IMG/VR virus record: IMGVR_UViG_3300025012_000249
Location: 1-28,517 of that record
Source of the DNA: a virus
Reading direction: 5' to 3' (one strand)
Length of the DNA stretch: 28,517 bases
The notes under the pieces are model-generated. The model ran no database searches, was not told the DNA's origin, and worked only from the letters and a program-made list of their open reading frames with translations. This document shows, in pieces, positions 24,150 through 28,517 of the stretch (its first letter is position 1; every line of letters begins with the position of its first letter). A program made the translations under genes and the position numbers.

Positions 24150-24355
24150 GAGGGGGCAACTGTACGGGCGCGGTGGCACTCGGACAGCGGCGGCCCTATC
24201 TTCTCCCCTGTTCTGTTCTCTTCTCTATGGGGGATGGTACTCGCGCGGGGATCAACCCAAGGTCGTGGCGGCGGCGGCACGGCTTCCGTTGTTGCGGCGG
24301 ACCTTGGACCGCGCGGGCTCACCCGAGCGGCGCGGGCTGTAGGCGGTCCTAGCCT

Positions 24356-24507
24356 GTCTCACATTGAGACGGTGCTTGTCTCACTTTGAGACGGCGGTCC
24401 GCCCGGTTCCACAGCGTCTCACCTTGCGAATCGTGCCTCATCGTGAGATTGCAATGGTTGCGCGGGGTTGGGTGTTTTTGGGCGGTTTCGGCGTAGCACC
24501 GTGAGAC
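24356..24507. promoter_or_regulatory. Array of operator-like inverted repeats GTCTCA-N3-TGAGAC
   Basis: Two perfect 15-base copies, GTCTCACATTGAGAC (24356-24370) and GTCTCACTTTGAGAC (24378-24392), start 22 bases apart and share flanks as well (TGTCTCAC, TGAGACGG). Three weaker copies follow: GTCTCACCTTGCGAA (24416-24430), GCCTCATCGTGAGAT (24435-24449) and GTAGCACCGTGAGAC (24493-24507), the last with only its right half intact. The array lies 150-300 bases upstream of the first accessory-arm gene. Repeated dyads of this size at this place fit operators of a phage repressor or sites for a replication or partition protein. No matching binding protein is visible in the window. Confidence 0.6.
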
Positions 24508-24626
24508 TGCGCGAGGCGGGATGCATCTGGCTGCGATGCGCGCAATCTCGCGCCGTTGCTAGGGTTACGGGGTATTTGCGGGTTTTCTTCGGCGATGGCA
24601 CTGACGTTGCAAGGGTGGCCAAGTGT
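24508..24626. other. Intergenic region before the accessory arm
   Basis: Between the operator-like array and the first right-arm hairpin. It contains ATGCAT and a few GC-rich stretches; no clear -35/-10 pair was found by eye although a promoter is expected here for the plus-strand arm. Confidence 0.3.
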
Positions 24627-24641
24627 GCCGCGTGATGCGGC
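24627..24641 (+). promoter_or_regulatory. Start-associated hairpin 1: GCCGC-GTGAT-GCGGC
   Basis: Perfect 5-bp stem with loop GTGAT. The stem ends directly at a G-rich ribosome site (24642-24647), 12 bases before the ATG at 24654. First of a family of hairpins in the same position before right-arm genes. Confidence 0.55.
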
Positions 24642-24653
24642 GGGGGGTTCGAG

Positions 24654-25115
24654 ATGATGAACGAACACACTATCCCGACCACGATAAGAGACTACCCATT
24701 CCACCAGAAGAACGACCACCTCAGCGAGGCTGACGCTGCCCGCTATGGACGGCCCACGGCCCACGTCGCATTCTACGCGGCAATCACGACTGCGGCCGAC
24801 GAGCAGAACTGGCCGACTGACTACCACTCCGATCTGTATTTCCACGACCGGCGGCACGACGGCACACCGTGCATCTGGATTCTCCGGGAATACGGGACGG
24901 CAATTGTCCCCATTGAATTCGAGAGCGAAGTGGCCGTCAGATCGTGGATGGGTCGCGACAACTTCCAGTGGATCGAAACGTTCATCGATCTCAGTCCGCA
25001 GCACTATCACTGGAACGGACTGACTCTCCGCCGCATCACGGGAAAACAGGCAGTGGACTTGATGCGGGACGGGCGTGAGCGGTTCAACGAGCGACGGCGG
25101 ACAACGCTGCGGTAG
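24654..25115 (+). CDS. Unassigned accessory protein (153 aa)
   Basis: 153 aa from ATG 24654 (a second ATG follows immediately at 24657; either may be used). Ribosome site GGGGGG is fused to hairpin 1. The protein is alpha/beta with a W/Y/H-rich core: YHSDLYFHDRRHDGTPCIWI (about 58-77), LREYGTAIVPIEFESEVAVR, then WIETFIDLSPQHYHW, and a basic C-terminus. Codon use is less GC-rich than in neighbours, with ATA and AGA present, which may mean recent acquisition. No family recognised; it is the first gene downstream of the operator-like array and so probably the most strongly controlled gene of this arm. Confidence 0.65.
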   Translation: MMNEHTIPTTIRDYPFHQKNDHLSEADAARYGRPTAHVAFYAAITTAADEQNWPTDYHSDLYFHDRRHDGTPCIWILREYGTAIVPIEFESEVAVRSWMGRDNFQWIETFIDLSPQHYHWNGLTLRRITGKQAVDLMRDGRERFNERRRTTLR

Positions 25116-25123
25116 TGCGCTGC

Positions 25124-25139
25124 GCCCGCGTGAGCGGGC
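25124..25139 (+). promoter_or_regulatory. Start-associated hairpin 2: GCCCGC-GTGA-GCGGGC
   Basis: Perfect 6-bp stem, loop GTGA, which as RNA is a GNRA tetraloop. The stem abuts AGGAG (25140-25144), the ribosome site of the gene at 25152. The surrounding bases are nearly the same as around hairpin 3. Confidence 0.65.
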
Positions 25140-25151
25140 AGGAGAGAGACG

Positions 25152-25316
25152 ATGAGAAAGCAGCAGTGCACCGAATGCGAGCGGCCCTCTCTGCCCGGTC
25201 TCAAGCGTGGACATGGCAAGTGTGACTATCACTGGGCTAAGGGGGTGTGGGGGGAAAAACACGCAGATAGAGTAGCCGCTAGTCGGCTACGTACCACGCT
25301 CAAGAACATCCGATAG
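25152..25316 (+). CDS. Small zinc-finger-like protein (54 aa)
   Basis: 54 aa from ATG 25152, AGGAGAGA eight bases or less upstream, ending in TAG at 25314-25316. The N-terminal half contains CTEC and, 19 residues after its last cysteine, CDYH, giving a C-x2-C / C-x2-H arrangement usual for small zinc-binding domains. The C-terminal half is basic (RVAASRLRTTLKNI). The protein is below usual gene-calling length, but ribosome site, start-associated hairpin and ordered cysteines support it. DNA or RNA binding is the natural inference. Confidence 0.6.
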   Translation: MRKQQCTECERPSLPGLKRGHGKCDYHWAKGVWGEKHADRVAASRLRTTLKNIR

Positions 25317-25329
25317 TGGGAGTGCGAGC

Positions 25330-25345
25330 GCCCGCGAGAGCGGGC
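25330..25345 (+). promoter_or_regulatory. Start-associated hairpin 3: GCCCGC-GAGA-GCGGGC
   Basis: Same stem as hairpin 2 with loop GAGA, again a GNRA tetraloop. It abuts AAGGAGAG (25346-25353) before ATG 25357. Confidence 0.65.
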
Positions 25346-25356
25346 AAGGAGAGACC

Positions 25357-25581
25357 ATGCTTGCGGTTTCGGCCGATGCGATCAACGCCCACCTCCGGGC
25401 GGGGGGCCGTGTCGTCGTGGCCACGTATGGCCGCGCCGTGGTCTACGGTCCACGCAATGCGGGCGACTTCACCGAGGGCAAGGTGTCCGGAAACCTGTAC
25501 GTGCGACGCGGGCGTTCGCGGGACTGCCTGACGTTCAAGGGCGGGCGGGAACTGCTCGTGACGATCCGGCTTTCGATCTAG
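25357..25581 (+). CDS. Small beta-rich protein (74 aa)
   Basis: 74 aa from ATG 25357, ribosome site AAGGAGAG directly after hairpin 3. The sequence is Gly/Val/Arg-rich with alternating strands (AGGRVVVATYGRAVVYGPRN, then GNLYVRRGRSRDCLTF), ending in LLVTIRLSI. A basic small beta-barrel is a reasonable guess for the fold. No family recognised. Confidence 0.6.
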   Translation: MLAVSADAINAHLRAGGRVVVATYGRAVVYGPRNAGDFTEGKVSGNLYVRRGRSRDCLTFKGGRELLVTIRLSI

Positions 25582-25591
25582 GTTTCATTTG

Positions 25592-25606
25592 CGGGCGTGG
25601 TGCCCG
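25592..25606 (+). promoter_or_regulatory. Start-associated hairpin 4: CGGGC-GTGGT-GCCCG
   Basis: Perfect 5-bp stem with loop GTGGT, extendable by a G-U pair (25591/25607). GGAGG begins at 25608, before ATG 25620. The stem sequence is reversed in purine/pyrimidine sense relative to hairpins 2 and 3, yet pairing is kept. Confidence 0.6.
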
Positions 25607-25619
25607 TGGAGGTGCTGTC

Positions 25620-26438
25620 ATGCAGGACTACACAAGCGAGGTTACGAGACTGAGGGCGGAGCTGGCTACGGTGGAGCTGGCCGCGCGTGACGCGGCACTG
25701 ACAACCGAAACGGATCGGGTCCGCCGGTTGCTCGCGGTTCCGGCACCGGGCTGGGTTGCGGCGTTGCTCGGCACGGGCGACGATCCTTTGTCCGAACAGG
25801 AAGCGGCGTTGTTGCGCGTGGTGACGGGCGACGTGCTGCCGTCGATGCCGCGCATGACGATGCTGGGGATCGCTTACGACGCAGCCCGGGTGGCGCCCGC
25901 GTTGCCCAAGGATCGGACGGGCTACCCGGCCGCGTGGTTGCGCAAGCTGGCCCGGTGCGGCGATCCCGGCACGATCTTGGGGACCGTCCGGTTCTTGGAC
26001 GCGGCACCCATGGTCAAGACCATGACGAGGGGCGAGCACAAGGGCGAGACCGTCGCCTTGGACAAGCGCAAGTCGTTTCACTTGGACTTGGCGCGGCAGT
26101 GCGTCAAGTGGCTGTCGAGTCCGGCGTTGCCTTCGGGTGACGTCAAGGGCGGGGGTGACTACGCCTCCCCGCTGTCGTTCCGGCAGCGCAAGTACTGCCC
26201 GGCGTTCCGGTCCACCGAGGGCGCCTTGCCGTGGGCTTACGATGCGGTGCGCGACGTGTTCGCCACGGCCAAGACCCCGGCGCCGGTTCTGGTTCCGCCG
26301 GACTCCCCGGACTTGGACGATGAGGTTGACGCGGCGGTTGTGGCTGCGCCGGACCCGCCGGACTGCGATGCGGACGCGGACGACTTCTGCGCGTGGGTGA
26401 TGGCCGGCAACGGCGGGCAGGACGCATTCCAGTTCTGA
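25620..26438 (+). CDS. Unassigned protein with coiled-coil start and acidic tail (272 aa)
   Basis: 272 aa from ATG 25620 with GGAGG seven bases upstream. The N-terminal helix (YTSEVTRLRAELATVELAAR) is coiled-coil-like; the core (about 75-205) contains a basic region YPAAWLRKLARCGDPGTILG and RGEHKGETVALDKRKSFHLD; the C-terminal part (about 220-260) is strongly acidic (DSPDLDDEVDAAVVAAPDPP) and the last residues are DAFQF. An acidic tail with a hydrophobic tip recalls single-strand DNA-binding proteins, but no OB-fold can be recognised by eye, so this is only a suggestion. The long minus-strand frame covering this gene and its neighbours is a shadow. Confidence 0.65.
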   Translation: MQDYTSEVTRLRAELATVELAARDAALTTETDRVRRLLAVPAPGWVAALLGTGDDPLSEQEAALLRVVTGDVLPSMPRMTMLGIAYDAARVAPALPKDRTGYPAAWLRKLARCGDPGTILGTVRFLDAAPMVKTMTRGEHKGETVALDKRKSFHLDLARQCVKWLSSPALPSGDVKGGGDYASPLSFRQRKYCPAFRSTEGALPWAYDAVRDVFATAKTPAPVLVPPDSPDLDDEVDAAVVAAPDPPDCDADADDFCAWVMAGNGGQDAFQF

Positions 26439-26476
26439 TCGTTGCCCGGCGGGGCGATCATGCTCAAACCGCCGGG
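26436..26476 (+). promoter_or_regulatory. Alternative RNA stems after the 272 aa gene
   Basis: TGATCG (26436-26441) pairs with CGATCA (26455-26460), with an inner CCC/GGG pair (26445-26447/26451-26453). Alternatively CCCGGCGG (26445-26452) pairs perfectly with CCGCCGGG (26469-26476). The two foldings compete for 26445-26453. There is no T tract. Confidence 0.4.
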
Positions 26477-26482
26477 ACCATT

Positions 26483-26497
26483 GCCCCGTGGTGGGGC
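26483..26497 (+). promoter_or_regulatory. Start-associated hairpin 5: GCCCC-GTGGT-GGGGC
   Basis: Perfect 5-bp stem with the same loop, GTGGT, as hairpin 4. The ribosome site AGGGG (26504-26508) follows after six bases; ATG at 26514. Confidence 0.6.
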
Positions 26498-26513
26498 GAG
26501 AAAAGGGGATACA

Positions 26514-26861
26514 ATGAAGACAGAGAAACAGATCATCCGCTACGAGTGCAAGGTGAACGGGGTGTTCGGACGCAACCGCAAGGTGAAGCTGGCTCACTTC
26601 ACGATTCTGGACGCGCCGGCAGAGTGCCCGGTTGCGGTGGAAACCCTGCTGCCCGCGTTCCGGGCGAAACTCGCCGAGATCGCGTTCAAGGGTGGAGTGG
26701 CCAAGGTCACGGGGACGCCTATCACGGTCACAACCTACTACGAGGGCGCGGTGCCGGTTTCGACTTCCGAGGCGTTCTACCTCTTTTCGGGCGAGGTGTT
26801 GCACCGGGAACAGATCGAGGGTGCGGGCGTGACATTCCGTGCGGCGGGGGGTGCGGCATGA
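26514..26861 (+). CDS. Unassigned alpha/beta protein (115 aa)
   Basis: 115 aa from ATG 26514, chosen because AAAAGGGG is five bases upstream; an ATG at 26442 in the same frame lies inside the hairpin region and has no ribosome site. Strands KTEKQIIRYECKVNGVFGRN and KVKLAHFTILDAPAECPVAV are followed by a helix (LLPAFRAKLAEIAFKGGV) and strands (KVTGTPITVTTYYEGAVPVS). It ends in a TGA that overlaps an ATG (26858-26861). The same reading frame stays open beyond the stop; see the next gene. No family recognised. Confidence 0.65.
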   Translation: MKTEKQIIRYECKVNGVFGRNRKVKLAHFTILDAPAECPVAVETLLPAFRAKLAEIAFKGGVAKVTGTPITVTTYYEGAVPVSTSEAFYLFSGEVLHREQIEGAGVTFRAAGGAA

Positions 26862-26918
26862 GTTGGCGAAACCGCGGCTGTCCGTCGCGCGCTTGCGGCG
26901 GCTGGCATTGACGCCCAA

Positions 26919-27359
26919 GTGGGGCACGGCCAAGGTACGGCTTGGAGTTGGCTTGAGATCAACATCGGCGCCGGCGAACAATGGGGCGAGCATATCCCGC
27001 CTCGGGGGGACCGGCAGCGATTCTGCGAGGGAGCGGAAGCCGGGTGCGCGCGGTGCATCAACCTGCGGATCATGGGGGAGGAAACGCATCGGATCGTTCG
27101 GGAAGTCACGGGCCGGGACGGGGACCACAACGGAAACATCCTGGTTCTCACGCAGGGGGCGTGGAAGCGCAAGGATTCGCGGATCGTGCATCCTCGCTGG
27201 CGCAACCGGGTTGCGGAACCGGCGGGCGACGCTCTGGCGCGCGACACGGCACACTGCGACGCCTGCGAGCAGGACTGCGAGGGGTGCAAGTTGGCACAGG
27301 GGATCGAATGGCGCGCCGGACAGTACGTGCGGCTGTCGCTGCAAGCCGCCTCGTTGTAG
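26919..27359 (+). CDS. Cysteine-containing accessory protein, N-terminus probably disrupted
   Basis: 146 aa if started at GTG 26919, the first start codon in the frame, but that start has no ribosome site. The frame is open upstream to 26862 and reads VGETAAVRRALAAAGIDAQV, a normal-looking helix that runs into GHGQGTAWSWLEINIG, so the true N-terminus probably lies about 20 residues earlier. An ATG with a good ribosome site exists at 26858, but in another frame (one base out), where it ends after 17 codons. The remainder carries cysteines in CARC and later CDACEQDCEGC (about residues 113-123), a likely metal site. A +1 frameshift, stop read-through or a one-base sequence error would each restore the gene. 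Confidence 0.6.
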   Translation: MGHGQGTAWSWLEINIGAGEQWGEHIPPRGDRQRFCEGAEAGCARCINLRIMGEETHRIVREVTGRDGDHNGNILVLTQGAWKRKDSRIVHPRWRNRVAEPAGDALARDTAHCDACEQDCEGCKLAQGIEWRAGQYVRLSLQAASL

Positions 27360-27369
27360 GCCGAAACCG
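27357..27369 (+). repeat. Intergenic 13-mer TAGGCCGAAACCG, copy 1
   Basis: TAGGCCGAAACCG includes the TAG stop codon of the upstream gene and is found again at 28104-28116, also beginning with a stop codon. Confidence 0.5.
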
Positions 27370-27386
27370 AACACAAGGAGGATACG

Positions 27387-28106
27387 ATGAACACAAGGGA
27401 AAGACTGGAAGCCAAGGTCGAACGGCGGGAAGAGTGGGCGGAGGGAAGGCGGGCAAAGGCGGCGGTCGTGTTCCGCGAGGCGGAGCACTTCCACGGCGAC
27501 TACGCATTCAACACGCAGCCCGGCCACATCCCGGAGCGGGCGAGGCTCATTCGTCGGGAAGAGCACGCATTCGAGGACATGAAGATGGCCGACCACCATG
27601 ACAGCAAGGCCGCCGGACTGGCGCACCAGCTTGACCGCTCCGTGTTCTCCGACGACACGGACGCAATCGAGAAATTGGAAGCACGGATTGCGGAACATGA
27701 GCGCACGCGGGACAGGATGAAGCAGATCAACGCGCTCTACCGCAAGGGCGACGCGACCGGGCTCACGGCGCTGGGGCTGAACCTCGACACGCTCCGCGCC
27801 AAAGTGGCCAGCATCGGCATGTCCTTCGTGAAGGTGCCTTTCGAGGGTTTCCAGTTGACGAACCTGGGCGCGCGCATCCGTTCCGACAAGGAGCGCATCG
27901 AGGAGATCAAGCGACGCACTGCCAGAACGGAAGCAGCGGAGGCCAATGGCGGCGTTACCATCGAGGGCGCCGAGTACGTCCGGGTTACGTTCGCGGAGAA
28001 GCCGGAGCGGGACATCCTGGAAGCACTGCGGGGCGCGGGTTTCTACTGGCAGGGCGGATCGTGGTGCGGCAAGCGGGAAGCGTTGCCGGCAAGCGTGGGG
28101 GCATAG
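27387..28106 (+). CDS. DUF3560-like protein (239 aa)
   Basis: 239 aa from ATG 27387, AAGGAGG five bases upstream. Residues 1-40 form a charged helix, followed by EHFHGDYAFNTQPGHIPERA, the H-x-x-x-x-x-x-x-QPG/PGHIPER type segment, AFEDMKMADHHDSKAAGLAH, and SDDTDAIEKLEARIAEHERT (about 89-108). A long coiled coil and GFQLTNLGARIRSDKERIEE (about 153-172) follow, with a C-terminal small domain ending near WQGGSWCGKR. This order matches DUF3560 proteins of phages and plasmids, which are of unknown function. Among right-arm genes this is the best family match. Its stop codon starts a 13-base sequence repeated between genes. Confidence 0.75.
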   Translation: MNTRERLEAKVERREEWAEGRRAKAAVVFREAEHFHGDYAFNTQPGHIPERARLIRREEHAFEDMKMADHHDSKAAGLAHQLDRSVFSDDTDAIEKLEARIAEHERTRDRMKQINALYRKGDATGLTALGLNLDTLRAKVASIGMSFVKVPFEGFQLTNLGARIRSDKERIEEIKRRTARTEAAEANGGVTIEGAEYVRVTFAEKPERDILEALRGAGFYWQGGSWCGKREALPASVGA

Positions 28107-28116
28107 GCCGAAACCG
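28104..28116 (+). repeat. Intergenic 13-mer TAGGCCGAAACCG, copy 2
   Basis: Second copy of the 13-mer at 27357-27369; its end overlaps the first stem of hairpin 6. Both copies start with the stop codon of the upstream gene. Confidence 0.5.
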
Positions 28117-28148
28117 GGCGTCTGCCCGGTCCGCGGGTAGTGCCCGCG
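28113..28148 (+). promoter_or_regulatory. Start-associated hairpin 6: double stem-loop
   Basis: ACCGGGC-GTCT-GCCCGGT (28113-28130, perfect 7-bp stem) is followed by CGCGGG-TAGTG-CCCGCG (28132-28148, perfect 6-bp stem). GAGGAGG (28151-28157) follows two bases after the second stem, before ATG 28162. The intergenic space is almost entirely filled by these stems. Confidence 0.6.
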
Positions 28149-28161
28149 CTGAGGAGGCCAG

Positions 28162-28362
28162 ATGATGCGAGTAGGACCGCTCTACGTGCCGACCGTCCTT
28201 TATTTCTGCACGTCTGGCCGCTGGTATGCGGCGGCCGGGTATGTGTGTTGGACGCGGGGGATGCTCGCGGCGGGTCGGGCGCAAGTCGAGTGCCCGGCCG
28301 GCTACGTCACCTGGCCAGCAACATGTTCCGGCGGTCCCTGGCCGCTGAAGGAGGCCACGTGA
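28162..28362 (+). CDS. Small Cys/Trp-rich protein (66 aa)
   Basis: 66 aa from ATG 28162; a second ATG at 28165 has a better distance (seven bases) to GGAGG and may be the real start. The sequence is rich in Tyr, Trp, Cys and Gly (VGPLYVPTVLYFCTSGRWYA), with four cysteines in all, and has no clear membrane helix. Its TGA overlaps the GTG start of the next gene. No family recognised. Confidence 0.55.
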   Translation: MMRVGPLYVPTVLYFCTSGRWYAAAGYVCWTRGMLAAGRAQVECPAGYVTWPATCSGGPWPLKEAT

Positions 28363-28517
28363 AGATCCTGCGCATCCTGCGGGTACACGACACGCGGGAA
28401 TACGAGGAAGGCCCGGACGGCAAGTGGCGTCCGATTCCAGGATCGGGCGTGGAGCACGAGTGCGCCCGCTGTGGGCGACTGCACGAGGTTCACGCTGAGG
28501 TCGAGACTGAGGGGGGC
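28359..28517 (+). CDS. Zinc-finger-like protein, 3' end cut by window
   Basis: Starts at GTG 28359, overlapping the upstream TGA (GTGA), with AAGGAGG four bases upstream. The frame is open to the window end (53 codons). It has ILRILRVHDTREYEEGPDGK and then HECARCGRLHEVHAEVET, a C-x2-C-x3-H-x2-H pattern typical of small zinc fingers. Function unknown; nucleic acid binding is a natural guess. Confidence 0.55.
   Translation, partial: MKILRILRVHDTREYEEGPDGKWRPIPGSGVEHECARCGRLHEVHAEVETEGG

Larger units (their letters stand above)
23467..24353. other. Gene-free structured region
   Basis: No convincing gene is seen on either strand. The open frames here (for example plus 23625-24389 and minus 23520-24179) translate to Arg/Pro/Ser/Thr-rich, low-quality protein without ribosome sites. 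The stretch contains pyrimidine tracts (23631-23654), an A-rich island (ATTGAAAAAAGAAAAAG at 24005-24021), three perfect 7-bp dyads (23904-23938, 24059-24073, 24079-24096) and a 14-base repeat spaced 20 bases apart (24116-24149). It separates the terminase operon from the accessory arm. An origin, packaging site or regulatory region is plausible. Confidence 0.55.

Noticed and set aside
23520-24179. 219-codon minus-strand frame in the gene-free region
   Set aside because: No ribosome site, low-quality translation, and another open frame overlaps it on the same strand.
23625-24389. 254-codon plus-strand frame in the gene-free region
   Set aside because: Low-complexity Arg/Ser/Thr/Pro translation, no ribosome site, crosses several perfect dyads.
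24356-24507. CRISPR array
   Set aside because: Copies are short dyads with uneven spacing (22, 38, 19 and 58 bases) and no unique spacers of uniform length.
24438-25262. 274-codon minus-strand frame
   Set aside because: Mirror of the 153 aa plus-strand gene and part of the operator-like array; no ribosome site.
25578-27698. 706-codon minus-strand open frame opposite the accessory genes
   Set aside because: Covers several plus-strand genes with ribosome sites, hairpins and a DUF3560-like match; translation is Arg/His/Pro-rich, typical of an antisense frame in GC-rich DNA.

Overview
The window is a GC-rich segment of a tailed double-stranded DNA phage (or a prophage or metagenomic phage contig). 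It is recognisable from a near-complete virion morphogenesis block (portal, scaffold, major capsid, adaptor, nozzle-like protein, very large internal virion protein, fibre-like proteins) and a full-length large terminase. The gene set (adaptor followed by a large beta-rich nozzle-like protein, three long proteins in the internal-virion-protein position, no tape measure, no sheath, no tail tube) suggests a short-tailed, podovirus-like particle. No lysis, integration, replication or tRNA gene is recognisable, and nothing identifies the host beyond a GC-rich bacterium with canonical Shine-Dalgarno sites and a TTGACA-like promoter. Both ends of the window cut through genes, so the genome continues on both sides.

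Layout. Positions 1-20224 form one tightly packed minus-strand operon of 20 genes, read from 20224 down to 1: a small membrane protein, two small proteins, portal (17497-19398), scaffold (16684-17430), major capsid (15259-16614), a possible decoration or head-fibre protein, a 162 aa protein, adaptor, nozzle-like protein, a beta-helix protein, a 171 aa protein, three large internal-virion-type proteins (424, 468 and 1647 aa), a tandem pair of paralogous small structural proteins, two small proteins and a fibre-like protein cut by the window start. Positions 20225-20375 hold a divergent promoter region. From 20376 to 23380 a plus-strand operon carries two unassigned proteins, the large terminase (21280-22851) and a 173 aa protein. 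So the terminase is transcribed away from the portal.

Positions 23467-24653 contain no convincing gene. They hold three perfect 7-bp dyads, a spaced pyrimidine repeat and, at 24356-24507, an array of operator-like inverted repeats of the form GTCTCA-N3-TGAGAC. From 24654 to the window end lies a plus-strand accessory arm of small genes (two with zinc-binding-type cysteine/histidine patterns, one DUF3560-like, the rest unassigned).

The most unusual observation is in this right arm. Six of its genes are preceded by a GC-rich stem-loop that abuts, or lies within a few bases of, the Shine-Dalgarno sequence. The stems differ in sequence yet keep pairing, and several loops share GTGA or GTGGT. This looks like a phage-specific family of start-associated RNA hairpins. 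Other points worth checking are a probable +1 frame disruption at the start of the gene near 26858-26919, two mutually exclusive hairpins at 26436-26476, and an AT-richer patch with an operator-like dyad inside the terminase gene.
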